Assembly (NCBI GenBank): GCA_021647535.1
Contig: JAKIUO010000156.1
Coordinates: 1 to 6,939, forward strand
Source of the DNA: Hyphomicrobiaceae bacterium
Lineage (GTDB): Bacteria > Pseudomonadota > Alphaproteobacteria > Rhizobiales > JAKIUO01
Reading direction: 5' to 3'
Length of the DNA stretch: 6,939 nucleotides
The position numbers and the translations under genes were made by a program. Below the pieces are notes generated by a model. It was not told the DNA's origin. It saw only the letters and a program-made list of their open reading frames with translations, and searched no databases. Shown one piece after another: positions 6,698 to 6,939 of the stretch. Position 1 is the stretch's first letter. The number at the start of each line of letters is the position of its first letter.

Positions 6698-6720
6698 GGG
6701 GCGTCGTTTTCTCACGCCCC
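6698..6720 (+). terminator. strong GC hairpin between purB and tRNA-Lys, terminator-like
   Basis: GGGGCGT (6698-6704) and ACGCCCC (6714-6720) form a perfect 7-bp stem with a 9-base loop rich in T. Only CTCCCTTG follows rather than a clean T-run, so intrinsic termination would be inefficient. It ends ten bases before the tRNA, so it could equally be a processing hairpin if purB and the tRNA are co-transcribed. Confidence 0.35.
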
Positions 6721-6730
6721 CTCCCTTGTG

Positions 6731-6806
6731 GGGCGCATAGCTCAGTTGGTAGAGCAGCTGACTCTTAATCAGCTGGTACGGGGTTCGAGTCCCCGTGCGC
6801 CTACCA
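6731..6806 (+). tRNA. tRNA-Lys (anticodon CTT)
   Basis: A complete 76-base cloverleaf with encoded CCA (6804-6806). Acceptor stem GGGCGCA (6731-6737) pairs with TGCGCCT (6796-6802), with a G-U first pair. D-stem GCTC/GAGC is at 6740-6743 and 6752-6755. Anticodon stem GCTGA/TCAGC encloses loop CTCTTAA, placing CTT at 6764-6766, which reads AAG lysine codons. The T-arm is CGGGG, TTCGAGT, CCCCG (6779-6795). It lies 120 bases after purB on the same strand. The assignment to lysine rests on the anticodon. Confidence 0.97.
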
Positions 6807-6939
6807 AGGAAATCAATGACTTAGGGTAAAATCTCATTTTTATATTTCGCTCTTAGGTTCTGTATAGGTTCTAGGAACCGGCCCGTAGTGGATGGTTTTT
6901 TTCCACATTTTTTTGTTCACCCTTCCCCCTATCGAGGCA
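6807..6939. other. AT-rich sequence downstream of tRNA-Lys
   Basis: No gene is supported. TAGGTTCT occurs twice, 11 bases apart (6854-6861 and 6865-6872), and GGTTC (6867-6871) can pair with GAACC (6875-6879). On the minus strand a frame is open from the window edge to a TAA at 6842-6840 (about 32 codons), possibly the end of a gene lying beyond the window. The 3' flank of a tRNA is a common integration site, but no integrase or tRNA-end duplication is visible. Confidence 0.35.
6888..6914 (+). terminator. possible weak intrinsic terminator after tRNA-Lys
   Basis: GTGGA (6888-6892) pairs with TCCAC (6902-6906), followed by A and seven T (6908-6914). The stem is only 5 bp with a T-rich loop, but the T-run is good and it is the only such candidate after the tRNA. 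Confidence 0.35.

Noticed and set aside
1..6939. CRISPR arrays, insertion sequences, defence or toxin-antitoxin genes
   Set aside because: No regularly spaced repeats, transposase motifs or small paired toxin/antitoxin frames were found on either strand.

Overview
The window reads as two pieces joined end to end. The right part (about 1900-6939) looks like an alphaproteobacterial chromosome. It carries an RND/MMPL-type exporter gene on the minus strand and, diverging from it on the plus strand, purU (formyltetrahydrofolate deformylase), purB (adenylosuccinate lyase) and a tRNA-Lys(CTT). The PurB N-terminus (MIPRYSRPEM, then WSPESKFRIWFEIEAHA) has the form I know from alphaproteobacteria. That assignment rests on family recognition, not a search.

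The left part (1 to about 1900, minus strand) carries a DegT/DnrJ/EryC1/StrS-type PLP aminotransferase, as found in nucleotide-sugar and surface-polysaccharide clusters. Upstream of it lies an unrecognised alpha-helical, repeat-like protein segment. This segment is fused in frame to the truncated exporter: the exporter reads normally through its eighth membrane helix, then switches to the soluble helical sequence at about base 1900, so helices 9-12 are missing. Glutamine codon choice changes at the same place, from mostly CAG before to mostly CAA after. Either a real rearrangement or acquired segment replaced the exporter's 3' end, or the window is an assembly or amplification chimera of two genomes. 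The sequence alone cannot decide.

Layout: 1-145 trailing sequence with no supported gene; 146-1318 (-) aminotransferase; 1374-3854 (-) exporter/helical-tail fusion; 3855-4276 divergent intergenic region with a plausible purU promoter and a leader of about 200 nt that can form mutually exclusive hairpins; 4277-5140 (+) purU; 5141-5302 intergenic with a repeated 8-mer and a short ORF overlapping the purB start; 5303-6610 (+) purB; 6611-6730 two hairpins; 6731-6806 (+) tRNA-Lys; 6807-6939 AT-rich tail.

Functionally, purU and purB both serve purine/one-carbon metabolism. PurU releases formate and tetrahydrofolate from 10-formyl-THF, and PurB acts at two steps of purine synthesis. The most interesting candidates are the chimeric exporter gene and the structured purU leader, a possible cis-regulatory RNA. 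Neither is proven here.
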